Origin: Nitrosomonadales bacterium
GTDB lineage: Bacteria > Pseudomonadota > Gammaproteobacteria > Burkholderiales > Gallionellaceae
Reading direction: 5' to 3'
DNA: 36,700 nt
Assembly: GCA_016721605.1 (NCBI GenBank)
Contig: JADKHS010000019.1
Location: 1-36,700, forward strand
Shown: positions 9,500 to 17,379 of the stretch, piece after piece
How the letters are laid out: the number at the start of each line of letters is the position of its first letter
How positions within the stretch are numbered: position 1 is the first letter of the stretch
Notes under the pieces: generated by a model
Seen by the model: the letters and a program-made list of their open reading frames with translations, nothing else
What the model was told of the DNA's origin: nothing
Databases searched by the model: none
Made by a program: the position numbers and the translations under genes

Positions 9500-9904
9500 T
9501 TACTGGCCTATGGACAGTGTCTTGAGCAACAAACTCTTGGAGGTATTCATCACCTCCACATTATTTTGATAGGAACGCGAAGAAGAAATCATGTTCACCA
9601 TCTCTTCCACCACATTGACATTGGGTAGCGTGACATAGCCCTTTTCATTGGCCATTGGATGCTTAGGGTCGTACAGCATTTTCATCGGTGAAGCATCTTC
9701 CACCACCCCCAACACTTTTACACCGGCTCCCCCTCCATCCCCCATCGGCGTAGCGCTAAACATCACCTGCTTGGCACGATACGGCTGGCCATTTGCACTA
9801 GTCGTGCTGTCGGCGTTGGCCAGATTGCTTGCCACCACATTCAGACGCTGCGATTGGGCTGCCATTGCAGAACCTGAGATATTAAAAATATTAAATAACG
9901 ACAT
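9500..9904 (-). CDS. flgC: flagellar proximal rod protein FlgC
   Basis: FlgC is one of the small proximal rod subunits exported early. It shows the N-terminal rod motif (SQRLNVVASNLANADST) and the C-terminal conserved helix NVVEEMVNMISSSRSYQNNVEV. The length of 134 residues is standard. AAGGA precedes the ATG, and flgB ends five bases after position 9904, so the two are translationally close. Confidence 0.97.
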   Translation of the reverse strand: MSLFNIFNISGSAMAAQSQRLNVVASNLANADSTTSANGQPYRAKQVMFSATPMGDGGGAGVKVLGVVEDASPMKMLYDPKHPMANEKGYVTLPNVNVVEEMVNMISSSRSYQNNVEVMNTSKSLLLKTLSIGQ

Positions 9905-9909
9905 AATGG

Positions 9910-10314
9910 TTATCCTTGCAACGCGGTTAATACACTTTTTATTTGGTTATCCAAAAATTTCAAGCTGGCTTCATAGCGCAAGGCATTATCAGCAAACTGC
10001 GCACGCTCGACATCCATGTCCACCGTATTACCATCCGCACTAGGCTGCACTACATTACGAAACATTACCGGTGCACCCATTACATTTTCACCCGTGCCAC
10101 CGCTTAAATGATGGGGCGCACTACCTGCCAACTGCAATTTCACCCCACTACCCGACATTGCGCCTTGTAACGCCTTGGCGAAATCAATATCTTTCGCCTT
10201 GTAGTTGGGTGTGTCGACGTTAGCGATATTGGAAGCGATAAGTTCTTGACGCGCCGAGCGTAAGTTCAGCACGGTTCGGTTAAACTGTAATGCGCTGTCA
10301 ATTTTGCTGACCAT
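9910..10314 (-). CDS. flgB: flagellar proximal rod protein FlgB
   Basis: FlgB is the most membrane-proximal rod subunit. The start at 10314 (MVSKIDSALQF) follows AAGGAGG by seven bases; an upstream in-frame start at 10359 would include the ribosome site and is rejected. The rod motif ASNIANVDTPNYKAKDIDF and the C-terminal helix NALRYEASLKFLDNQIKSVL are present. It is the first gene of the flgB-J operon. No flgA or flgM lies next to it; the divergent neighbour is the lipocalin gene. I see no convincing sigma-28 or sigma-54 promoter in the 289-bp divergent gap. Confidence 0.96.
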   Translation of the reverse strand: MVSKIDSALQFNRTVLNLRSARQELIASNIANVDTPNYKAKDIDFAKALQGAMSGSGVKLQLAGSAPHHLSGGTGENVMGAPVMFRNVVQPSADGNTVDMDVERAQFADNALRYEASLKFLDNQIKSVLTALQG

Positions 10315-10603
10315 ACTGCTTACCTCCTTCATTACTTTTATACTTCTTCCATGACGCACATACTAATCACCAATGCGCTATGGCTATTGAACGAATAAGC
10401 CTAGGAAATCGCCTTAATTTCCACGTTATGAATGCAGAAAAAACGAAGCGCCCTGAAGCTGTCCACCAAAATAAATAGAAAAAACATGGAGTCAGACAGA
10501 AAATTGCCACCAAAATGTTATGGATAACACCAGCCACTTCAACTTATTCTCGATTTCAGTCAAACTGACGAACCTCACCACATGCCACTTCAGGTTGAAA
10601 AAT

Positions 10604-11116
10604 ATGAACAAATTATTCATGGTGTTGATTTTGTTATTAACGGGGTGCGTTGGAATTCCTGAAAATGTGAAACCCGTTGAAAATTTCAAGTTAGAGAGCT
10701 ATCTCGGTAAGTGGTATGAAATTGCGAGGCTGGATCACTCGTTTGAACGGGGTTTATCCCAAGTAACAGCAAATTACAATTTACGGGATGATGGCGGTTT
10801 ACAAATAATAAATCGTGGTTATTCCGCAAAAGAAAATAAGTGGAAAGAAGCCGAGGGGAAAGCCTATTTCGTAAGAGGGTCAGATCAGGGTTACTTGAAA
10901 GCTTCTTTCTTTGGCCCCTTCTATGGTTCTTATATCGTGTTTGGACTTGACCATAAAAATTATCAATATTCACTTGTATCCAGTCCTGACAAATCTTATT
11001 TTTGGATTCTGGCAAGAACGCCGCAACTAAATGAAAATATAAAAAGTGCCCTCATAGAGAAAGCTGCGGCACTGGGGTTTGACACGAGCAAGTTGATACA
11101 TGCCAATAACGGCTAA
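10604..11116 (+). CDS. blc: outer-membrane lipocalin (Blc family)
   Basis: This is a bacterial lipocalin lipoprotein, a family that binds lipids and lysophospholipids at the outer membrane and is linked to envelope stress. The start at 10604 gives MNKLFMVLILLLTGC, a lipoprotein signal with lipobox LTGC. The lipocalin signature GKWYEIARLDHSFERGL follows at about residues 37-53, and later conserved pieces include GYLKASFFGPFYGSY and YFWILARTPQL. About 170 residues matches Blc. It is AT-rich relative to the flagellar genes and transcribed away from flgB, suggesting the left end of an accessory insertion. Links to the light sensor downstream are only positional. Confidence 0.9.
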   Translation: MNKLFMVLILLLTGCVGIPENVKPVENFKLESYLGKWYEIARLDHSFERGLSQVTANYNLRDDGGLQIINRGYSAKENKWKEAEGKAYFVRGSDQGYLKASFFGPFYGSYIVFGLDHKNYQYSLVSSPDKSYFWILARTPQLNENIKSALIEKAAALGFDTSKLIHANNG

Positions 11117-11204
11117 TCAGCCATTATGGAAAAAAGCGATGCCGTAATTGCCCGCTGCATTTGTTATTAAATGGGTATAAAGTTTGATCACGGAGGTTTG
11201 CGTC

Positions 11205-11237
11205 ATGAAAGCGGCTAAATTGAGGAGCACACAATGA
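11205..11237 (+). CDS. ten-codon leader ORF overlapping the BLUF gene start
   Basis: An ATG at 11205 has a strong ribosome site (CGGAGG, eight bases upstream). It encodes ten codons ending in a TGA at 11235-11237 that overlaps the ATG of the next gene as ATGA. A second, weaker GAGGAG lies inside it just before the downstream ATG. The arrangement fits a translationally coupled leader peptide. It may equally be the residue of a longer gene, or the ribosome site may simply be unused. Confidence 0.35.
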   Translation: MKAAKLRSTQ

Positions 11238-12112
11238 TTAGACTGACTTATGCCAGCACCACAAACCAAGAATGGAGTCCAGAGGAGCTGTTAGGACTGT
11301 TAAAACAATCCCGGACAAATAATGGCGCCAAAAATATAACCGGTATTCTCCTCTATTCAAACGGAACTTTTTTTCAAGTTTTGGAAGGTGACGAGGCAAC
11401 CGTTGAAAACTTGTATAAGACAATAGAAAAAGATCCCCGTCACAAAAACTGTACGCTCATTGAAAAACTCAATATAACTGAACGGGCATTCCCATATTGG
11501 AGCATGGGCTTTGAAAAAATAAAACCCAAAGAATTAAGAAAAATGGAAGGTCTCAATAATTTCTTCGAACATGATTTCACTCCTGCCGGTTTTGCTTCAC
11601 ATAAGAACATTATTGGTCCTTTATTGACCCACTTACGTAGCAAACTTGTAAAACAAGTGAGCATCGAAAGTCATGAAGAACTTCCAACAGAGCATGATGA
11701 TCCATTTATAAAATACTTACACCGTACTATACGGATAGGCGTTAAGTTTTTGTCCATATTAATGGTTGCTGTCATCCTGTTGAGCATTGTTGATGTACTT
11801 TATGTTATCTGGGTAAAAGTTAGTAACTCGCCGCATTTTCTGATGACCACAAATGACCTACTGGAAACATTTGGGTCTTTTTTGGCCGTATTGATAGCTA
11901 TCGAAATTTTCCTAAATATAACCATATATATCAGGAGTGATGTGATACCAGTCAAACTGGTTGTAGCCACTGCGTTGATGGCCATTTCGAGAAAAGTCAT
12001 CGTTTTTGATTATAAACATTTGGCTCCCGAATATGTAAGTGCTTCAGCCTTGGTACTGGTCGCTCTGGGTATCACCTATGTGCTGGTTAAAAAGCGACTA
12101 GCACGTTACTGA
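11234..12112 (+). CDS. BLUF blue-light photoreceptor fused to a PsiE-like membrane domain
   Basis: Residues 1-93 form a BLUF (FAD blue-light sensing) domain. The residues that define the photocycle are at the expected spacing relative to AppA: Tyr6, Asn30, Gln48 (in FFQVLEG), Trp89 and Met91 (in YWSMGF). Residues about 94-158 are a charged linker. Residues about 165-288 hold four hydrophobic segments (roughly 169-193, 209-233, 238-257, 267-286). The pattern of ETFGSFLAVLIAIEIFLNI, then MAISRKVIVFDYKH and a terminal KKRLARY resembles the PsiE family (phosphate-starvation-inducible, four helices). Together they make a membrane-anchored light sensor with no EAL, GGDEF or other catalytic output. 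BLUF identification is firm; PsiE is from pattern memory. It probably shares a transcript with the MFS gene 31 bp downstream. Confidence 0.9.
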   Translation: MIRLTYASTTNQEWSPEELLGLLKQSRTNNGAKNITGILLYSNGTFFQVLEGDEATVENLYKTIEKDPRHKNCTLIEKLNITERAFPYWSMGFEKIKPKELRKMEGLNNFFEHDFTPAGFASHKNIIGPLLTHLRSKLVKQVSIESHEELPTEHDDPFIKYLHRTIRIGVKFLSILMVAVILLSIVDVLYVIWVKVSNSPHFLMTTNDLLETFGSFLAVLIAIEIFLNITIYIRSDVIPVKLVVATALMAISRKVIVFDYKHLAPEYVSASALVLVALGITYVLVKKRLARY

Positions 12113-12143
12113 AAAACACTTATGTATTTTCCCTAACCATGAA

Positions 12144-13340
12144 ATGAAAGTTGATCCGGCAGTCAAGAAATTTGGCTTGCATCCAGACGTACTCAAGCTG
12201 GGTTTGGTAAGCTTTTTGACTGACCTTAGCTCCGAGATGATTTTTTCGGTCTTCGCGATTTTCTTTACAACCATCGCAGGGGCATCCGCCGCTTTGCTTG
12301 GCATGGTCGAGGGACTCGCCGATTTGTCCGCATCCTCGTTGAATTACTTGGCTGGCTGGTTGTCCGATCGGACCGGAAAACGCAAAGTTTTCGCTCTGGC
12401 CGGATATGGTTTCTCCGCGCTGGCTAAAATCATTTTGTTAATCACCAGTTCGGTCGTGGGACTCAGCATATTTCGTGTCATCGAACGGCTGGGTAAGGGT
12501 TTCCGTGGGCCGCCACGGGATGCCTGGCTTTCGGCAGTATCCGACAAAGACACAAGGGGATATTCGTTCGGGGTGCACAAGGCTCTCGACAAGTCCGGAG
12601 CCGTTCTTGGCCCGCTTGTGGCGTACGGCCTGCTTTCGTGGCTTGGTGACGGAGCCTCTACGTTCCGGATCCTGTTCTGGGTCGCGCTCGTTCCCGCCTT
12701 GCTCGGCATCGTGGCCTTGAGTCTCATCAAGGATCAACCAGGGGTTCAACACCCACGCGAGAACATGTTCGAAACATGGAAAACCCTCAGCCCAGAGTTC
12801 AAGCGCTATCTCGTCGCAGCAGGAATTTTTTCGCTGGCCTATTTCAGTTTCGGCTTTCTGCTGTTGCGTGCACACAGCGTCGGATTTTCAGTCAAGGACA
12901 TCGTGTTGCTTTATGCCTTGTTCAATATTGCGTTCGTTGTTGCATCACCGCTGATAGGCAAACTTGGCGATCGTTTTGGAAGGGCGCGGATAATAATGCT
13001 GGGCTATCTGATCTATCTGTTGATGAGCCTGGGCTTTGCATTTGCGACCACACAATGGCAAGTCATTGTCCTGTTCATCATCTATGGCGTGTTTTATGCG
13101 ATCGACGAAGCCCAGAGCAAGGCGTTTATCACGGATATTGAATTGGAGCGGCGCGCGTCTGCGATCGGCCTCTATGGTTTTGTGACCGGCCTGATCTACC
13201 TGCCTGCATCGCTGATAGCTGGGGCATTGTGGTTGCTAAATCCATCCAGCGCTTTCCTTGTGGCCGCATGTTTCGCTTTTACCGCACTGACAGTATTCGT
13301 ATTCTTACGGCCAGACCAAAAGCGCTGTTCTGACACTTAA
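12144..13340 (+). CDS. major facilitator superfamily transporter
   Basis: A 398-residue inner-membrane MFS permease with about twelve hydrophobic helices. The MFS signature between helices 2 and 3 is visible as GWLSDRTGKRK (about residues 73-83), and its second-half counterpart as GKLGDRFGRAR. The N-terminus (LGLVSFLTDLSSEMIFSVFAIF) places it in a widespread subfamily of unknown substrate, sometimes annotated as drug or sugar efflux. No good ribosome site precedes the ATG at 12144. The gene appears more GC-rich than the BLUF gene before it, so the two may have different origins. The 31-bp gap suggests cotranscription with the light sensor. Substrate unknown. Confidence 0.88.
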   Translation: MKVDPAVKKFGLHPDVLKLGLVSFLTDLSSEMIFSVFAIFFTTIAGASAALLGMVEGLADLSASSLNYLAGWLSDRTGKRKVFALAGYGFSALAKIILLITSSVVGLSIFRVIERLGKGFRGPPRDAWLSAVSDKDTRGYSFGVHKALDKSGAVLGPLVAYGLLSWLGDGASTFRILFWVALVPALLGIVALSLIKDQPGVQHPRENMFETWKTLSPEFKRYLVAAGIFSLAYFSFGFLLLRAHSVGFSVKDIVLLYALFNIAFVVASPLIGKLGDRFGRARIIMLGYLIYLLMSLGFAFATTQWQVIVLFIIYGVFYAIDEAQSKAFITDIELERRASAIGLYGFVTGLIYLPASLIAGALWLLNPSSAFLVAACFAFTALTVFVFLRPDQKRCSDT

Positions 13341-13352
13341 TATCGCCACTAT

Positions 13353-14750
13353 TTATTGATCCAATCCCAACTCCTGAATCTTGCGCGTCATCGTATTGCG
13401 CCCCATACCCAGAAGTGTCGCGGCTTCTATGCGCTTACCGTCAGTGTGTTTTAGTGCCTGAGTGATAAGTGTGCGTTCGAACTGCTGATTTAAACTGTCT
13501 AGTATATTTTGATCGCCACGTTGCAATGCAAGCGTGACCTGAAGACCCAATTCGCAACGCCAATCGTTGGATGAGGCGTCAGTAGCAGCAGACGCCTCTC
13601 GCCATTCAAGTGGCAGGTCGGCAATTTCTATCTGTTGTGAGGGTGTCATTACAGTGAGCCAATGACAAAGGTTTTCCAATTGCCGCACATTGCCGGGAAA
13701 ATTCTGTGTTGCAAGATAATTCAGTGTGTCCTCGCTGAAGGTCTTTTGTTCAACAGCAAGTTCACCTGCTTTTTTCTGCAAAAAATATTTCGCCAACAAG
13801 GGGATATCCTCACGCCGTTCACGGAGTGGCGGAAGACGCAAACGGATGACGTTGAGGCGGTGAAATAAATCTTCACGAAATAGACCTTCTTTTACCCGTT
13901 CATCCAGATTCTGGTGCGTGGCGGCAATAATACGTACATTCGTTTTAATCGGCTGATGCCCTCCAACGCGATAATAATTTTTGTCCGACAGCACGCGCAA
14001 TAAGCGTGTTTGCAGCTCCGCCGGCATGTCGCCGATTTCGTCAAGAAACAGTGTGCCCCCTTCGGCTTGCTCAAATCGGCCACGGCGGGTGGCAGCCGCG
14101 CCAGTAAACGCACCGCGCTCATGGCCAAACAACTCCGATTCGAGTAAATCTTTTGGAATAGCCGCAGTGTTAATGGCGATGAAAGGTTCGTTGGCGCGCG
14201 GGCTGTGGCGGTGCAAAGCTTGTGCTACCAGCTCCTTGCCGGTGCCGGATTCGCCGTTGATAATCACGGTTGCATGGGAGGGTGGGAGCCGTCCCATAGC
14301 GCGGAATGCTTCCTGCATCGCTGGTGCTTGGCGCAGGATATCAGGTGCAGCTGCGGCTGATTGCTCTTCTGTAGGCGCGTCAGTACGCAGGCTTTGTTCT
14401 AGCGCACGGCGTATTAGAGCGACAGCTTGGTCGACGTCAAACGGTTTGGGCAGATACTCAAATGCTCCGCCTTGAAATGCCGACACCGCACTTTCCAGAT
14501 CAGAATAAGCAGTCATGATAATGACTGGCAAGCTCGGAATCCTTTCCCGTATTTTGTGCAAAAAATCCAGTCCAGAGCTGCCGGGCATACGAATATCACT
14601 AATGACAACTTGCGGCGTACTGTGCCGCAGCGCGGCTAAAGCTTCATCGGCCGAAGCAAAACTTGTAAAGTTAATATCCGAACGTGTCAAAGCTTTTTCC
14701 AGAACCCAGCGTATGGAACGGTCATCGTCAATGACCCAAACAGGTTTCAT
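13353..14750 (-). CDS. glnG: nitrogen regulation response regulator NtrC
   Basis: NtrC is the sigma-54-dependent activator phosphorylated by NtrB under nitrogen limitation. The start at 14750 (MKPVWVIDDD) follows GGGGAG. Domains: receiver (1-120) with the phospho-Asp in ISDIRMPG; AAA+ core (about 150-390) with Walker A GESGTGKE, the sigma-54 contact loop GAFTGA, Walker B GTLFLDEIGD; and a C-terminal Fis-type HTH (EAATLLGMGRNTMTRKIQEL). The length of about 465 residues is standard. It lies downstream of ntrB, separated by a MITE-like element. Its likely targets, two sigma-54 operons with NtrC-like sites, lie in the same window. Confidence 0.96.
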   Translation of the reverse strand: MKPVWVIDDDRSIRWVLEKALTRSDINFTSFASADEALAALRHSTPQVVISDIRMPGSSGLDFLHKIRERIPSLPVIIMTAYSDLESAVSAFQGGAFEYLPKPFDVDQAVALIRRALEQSLRTDAPTEEQSAAAAPDILRQAPAMQEAFRAMGRLPPSHATVIINGESGTGKELVAQALHRHSPRANEPFIAINTAAIPKDLLESELFGHERGAFTGAAATRRGRFEQAEGGTLFLDEIGDMPAELQTRLLRVLSDKNYYRVGGHQPIKTNVRIIAATHQNLDERVKEGLFREDLFHRLNVIRLRLPPLRERREDIPLLAKYFLQKKAGELAVEQKTFSEDTLNYLATQNFPGNVRQLENLCHWLTVMTPSQQIEIADLPLEWREASAATDASSNDWRCELGLQVTLALQRGDQNILDSLNQQFERTLITQALKHTDGKRIEAATLLGMGRNTMTRKIQELGLDQ

Positions 14751-14774
14751 ATTGGCTCCCCTTTTTTTCACTGT

Positions 14775-14918
14775 AGGGCACCTCTAAAAATTAAGAGTTC
14801 TAAACAAGACTAGGCGCGAATAAAAAATGTTGACGCAGCATATAAATTGATATGTAAGGAAACATTTTTTATGAGCAACAACGTATTGTGACGAAATCTG
14901 AATTTTTAGAGGTACCCT
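14775..14918. repeat. MITE-like nested palindromic element between ntrB and ntrC
   Basis: The ends are 18-bp inverted repeats (14775-14792 and 14901-14918) differing at one position: AGGGCACCTCTAAAAATT against AGGGTACCTCTAAAAATT on the opposite strand. Partial matching continues inwards for several bases. Inside lies a second perfect inverted repeat, TAAAAAATGTT at 14821-14831 with its complement at 14861-14871, so the whole can fold into a cruciform. It has no coding capacity, is 144 bp long, and abuts the ntrB stop codon. I see no clear target-site duplication. Size and structure suggest a MITE or REP-like mobile repeat. As it lies in the ntrBC transcript, its RNA would also fold. Confidence 0.65.
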
Positions 14919-15965
14919 TTATTTTAATGGCAACATTACAGAAAAGCAGGTACGTCCCGGTTCACTGTCAAATTCTATGCTGCCTTCATGTTGGCTGACA
15001 AAATCTTGCGCCAGGGTCAGTCCCAGGCCATGGCCATTGTCACGGCCAGTGACCAGTGGATAAAATATCTTATCTTGCAAATGTAAAGGGATGCCCGGGC
15101 CATCGTCGATGACCTGAACGATTACCGCCAAGCGATGGCGTTTTTTCATCAATGTTATTTGGCGCGAGATGCGTGTGCGTAGCACAATATTGCCTTGCCC
15201 CTGCATGGACTGTGCGGCATTACGTACAAGATTCAGGATTGCCTGGATAAGTTGTTCCTTGTCGCCCGTGAGTACTGGCAGGCTAATGTCATAATCACGC
15301 CGGATAGACAATTTTTCTGGAAATTCAGCGAGAACCACACTACGCACCCGTTCAAGTACTTCATGGATGTTAAGGGAGGAACATAAATTGGGTTTATGTT
15401 GCGGGGTAAGCAGTTTTTCCATTAGCGAAACCAAACGGTCAGTTTCCTGAATAACGACTTGGGTGTATTCACGTAAACTGGGTTTCTCTAGTTCATGTTC
15501 CAGCAATTGTGCAGCACCCCGTATGCCACCCAACGGGTTCTTGATTTCATGTGCCAAGTTGCGTAGCAGAAGGCGGTTAGCTTGAGTCTGGTCTAACATC
15601 TGTTCTTCACGCGCTAATTTTAGCGAGCGGTCAATCGTATGAAATTCAAGTAGCAAATAGTTGTTTAATTGTAGTGGCGTGGCAGCGCAACGCAAATGCA
15701 GCTTGCCATGTGGCGGTATGCCCAGCATCAAGTCATGTTCAATATAGCTGGCGTTATTGGTTACTGCATGCTGCATTGCAGCGGTAAGTTGTTCAGTGTG
15801 GGTGAAAATATGCTGTATCGGATAGCCGATCAAACTTTTGCTACTTAAGGCAAACAGGTTTTCCGCAGCCGAATTAAGATAAGTGATATGCGATTGCTCA
15901 TCCAGCAAAATAACTGCAGTAGCAAGATATTCAAAGGTAGGTAGGAAGGTGTCGGCTACAAGCAT
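14919..15965 (-). CDS. glnL: nitrogen regulation sensor kinase NtrB
   Basis: NtrB is the cytoplasmic histidine kinase/phosphatase that sets NtrC phosphorylation and is controlled by PII. It has an N-terminal PAS domain (about 10-110), the H-box NLAHEIKNPLGGIRGAAQLL with the phospho-His near residue 140, an N-box (NLVRNAAQSM), G1 (DDGPGIP) and G2 (NGHGLGLTLAQ). No membrane segments are visible. The ATG at 15965 is preferred to the GTG at 15971 because AAAGAG is well placed for it. The length of 348 residues is typical. The stop codon touches the palindromic element that separates it from ntrC. Confidence 0.95.
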   Translation of the reverse strand: MLVADTFLPTFEYLATAVILLDEQSHITYLNSAAENLFALSSKSLIGYPIQHIFTHTEQLTAAMQHAVTNNASYIEHDLMLGIPPHGKLHLRCAATPLQLNNYLLLEFHTIDRSLKLAREEQMLDQTQANRLLLRNLAHEIKNPLGGIRGAAQLLEHELEKPSLREYTQVVIQETDRLVSLMEKLLTPQHKPNLCSSLNIHEVLERVRSVVLAEFPEKLSIRRDYDISLPVLTGDKEQLIQAILNLVRNAAQSMQGQGNIVLRTRISRQITLMKKRHRLAVIVQVIDDGPGIPLHLQDKIFYPLVTGRDNGHGLGLTLAQDFVSQHEGSIEFDSEPGRTCFSVMLPLK

Positions 15966-16141
15966 TTTCACTCTTTGAAATAATTACTCCATGGTTTATT
16001 AAAAAATCCATCGCCCGCCTAAACACGGGTTGGGCGACAAATATACAGAATGGTTTCATCGGGTTTGTTTTTAAAAAATTGCAATAATTGCAAAAAATTC
16101 ACCGCAAATTTACAGTAAGGCAAAACCAGATTTTATTCTAT

Positions 16142-16172
16142 TGTGACGGCTACCCTTCCGGCAACCGTCACA
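16142..16172 (-). terminator. hairpin after nirC, possible terminator
   Basis: TGTGACGG at 16142-16149 pairs perfectly with CCGTCACA at 16165-16172. It lies about 20 bases past the nirC stop in the transcribed direction and is followed by ATAGAATAAAATC, without a solid U run. It would separate the nir operon from ntrB. A second short G/C palindrome (CGCCC/GGGCG) lies near 16011-16035. Confidence 0.4.
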
Positions 16173-16192
16173 TTGATGCACCGTAACTGTCC

Positions 16193-17004
16193 TTACAATT
16201 GAGGATGTTTGTTCGTTCTGCCATATGTAGCATACAAGAGCATGCCGGTACAAATCGAACCTCCAATTAAATTCCCCAGGGTGACCGGAACTTGATTCCA
16301 GAACCACCATTGATAAACGCTGATGTCAGCACCCAATAGAATTGCGGTAGGTATGACGAACATATTGACGACACAGTGTTCAAACCCTAGTGCAAAAAAT
16401 GTCATGATCGGCAACCAGGGAGCAATGATTTTTCCAATCGTTGAAGTAGAGATCAAACCTAACACTACGCCTAAAGTCACCATCCAATTACAGAGAATGC
16501 CATTGATCAAGGCGGCGAGCCAGCCAATTGAACCTGCATGTTGGTAAGCAAGCGTTTTAGCCTGAGCGACCGCAATAATTTTTTCTGCCAATCGGCCACC
16601 CGGGGCAGGCGAAGTTCCAGTCAGTGCCAAGGCCAGCAACCCACCAAAAAACAGGCTGCCCAGCAAGTTCCCGAGGAAAACCCAGCCCCAATTCCGCAAC
16701 ATTTCCCTACCACTTATTTTCCCATCAGCGACACTCATCGGTAGTAACGCAAAGCTGCCTGTCACCAATTCCAATCCGAGTAATACGATCATCACGAAGC
16801 CGACGGGGAAAATAACCCCCATCACCAGTGCAGCAGCGCCTCCCGTAAATCCATCTGAGACCCTGAACGCAAGTGCAGTCGCAAAACCCAGCAGCACCCC
16901 GGAAAGAAAACCCCGAAGCAGCATATCCCTAACACTAAGCGATGCTTTTTTTCTCCAACAACAACAAGCTGCTCTATTAACTTGATAGGTTGTACGTAAT
17001 CCAT
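16193..17004 (-). pseudogene. nirC: nitrite channel NirC (formate/nitrite transporter family), one frameshift
   Basis: A six-helix inner-membrane FNT channel, here most likely for nitrite because it follows nirB and nirD. The N-terminal piece MDYVQPIKLIEQLVVVGEKK starts at 17004 after AAAGGTG. A single missing base near 16939-16943 separates it from the main frame, which resumes VRDMLLRGFLSG and continues to 16193. The conserved channel His occurs in FALGFEHCVVNMF, and the GNLLGS and GNLIGG helix breaks are present. Repaired length is about 270 residues, normal for FNT proteins. Read naively, the gene would begin at 16924 and lack part of its first amphipathic helix. Confidence 0.87.
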
Positions 17005-17054
17005 TTTCATCACCTTTAACGTTATGAAATTAACCTTCGGATAATTCTGTAACT

Positions 17055-17366
17055 TTATGCAAGCGATAAATACACCAAATTATTTTCTACCTTGACCGGA
17101 TAAGAGCGCGTGCACCCTACGTCTGGCGCCACTGCTTTGCCGTCATCCAGGCAGATATTCCAGTTATGCAACGGACAGGCAACTTTCTTCCCGAATACGA
17201 TGCCTTGTGACAGATGGCCGCCCTTATGCGGACACCGGTCGAGCAACGCAAATACCTCTCCTTCAGCAGTACGGAACAGTGCGATGTCCCCCTGTTTTGT
17301 CGTCACTACGCGCGCGCCCAGAGGTGGTATTTCTTCTAAGGTTGTGACTTCATGCCAAGTGTTCAT
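17055..17366 (-). CDS. nirD: nitrite reductase small subunit NirD, Rieske-type
   Basis: Small subunit of NADH-dependent assimilatory nitrite reductase. The start at 17366 (MNTWHEVTTLEEIPPLG) follows AAGGA; the open frame upstream overlaps nirB and is not used. The protein has 103 residues with a Rieske fold. Unlike enterobacterial NirD, which lacks the ligands, it keeps a full set for a [2Fe-2S] cluster: Cys45-Pro-His47 and Cys64-Pro-Leu-His67. It lies 13 bp after nirB and 50 bp before nirC, within the sigma-54-controlled operon. Confidence 0.92.
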   Translation of the reverse strand: MNTWHEVTTLEEIPPLGARVVTTKQGDIALFRTAEGEVFALLDRCPHKGGHLSQGIVFGKKVACPLHNWNICLDDGKAVAPDVGCTRSYPVKVENNLVYLSLA

Positions 17367-17379
17367 GATTTGTTCCTTT

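Noticed and set aside
10315..10603. A sigma-54 or FliA promoter for flgB in the divergent gap
   Set aside because: TGGCAA and TGGACA strings occur but no partner element lies at correct spacing on the minus strand.
12344..12875. Minus-strand frames antisense to the MFS gene
   Set aside because: They arise from the GC-rich codon bias of the transporter and have no ribosome sites or domain resemblance.
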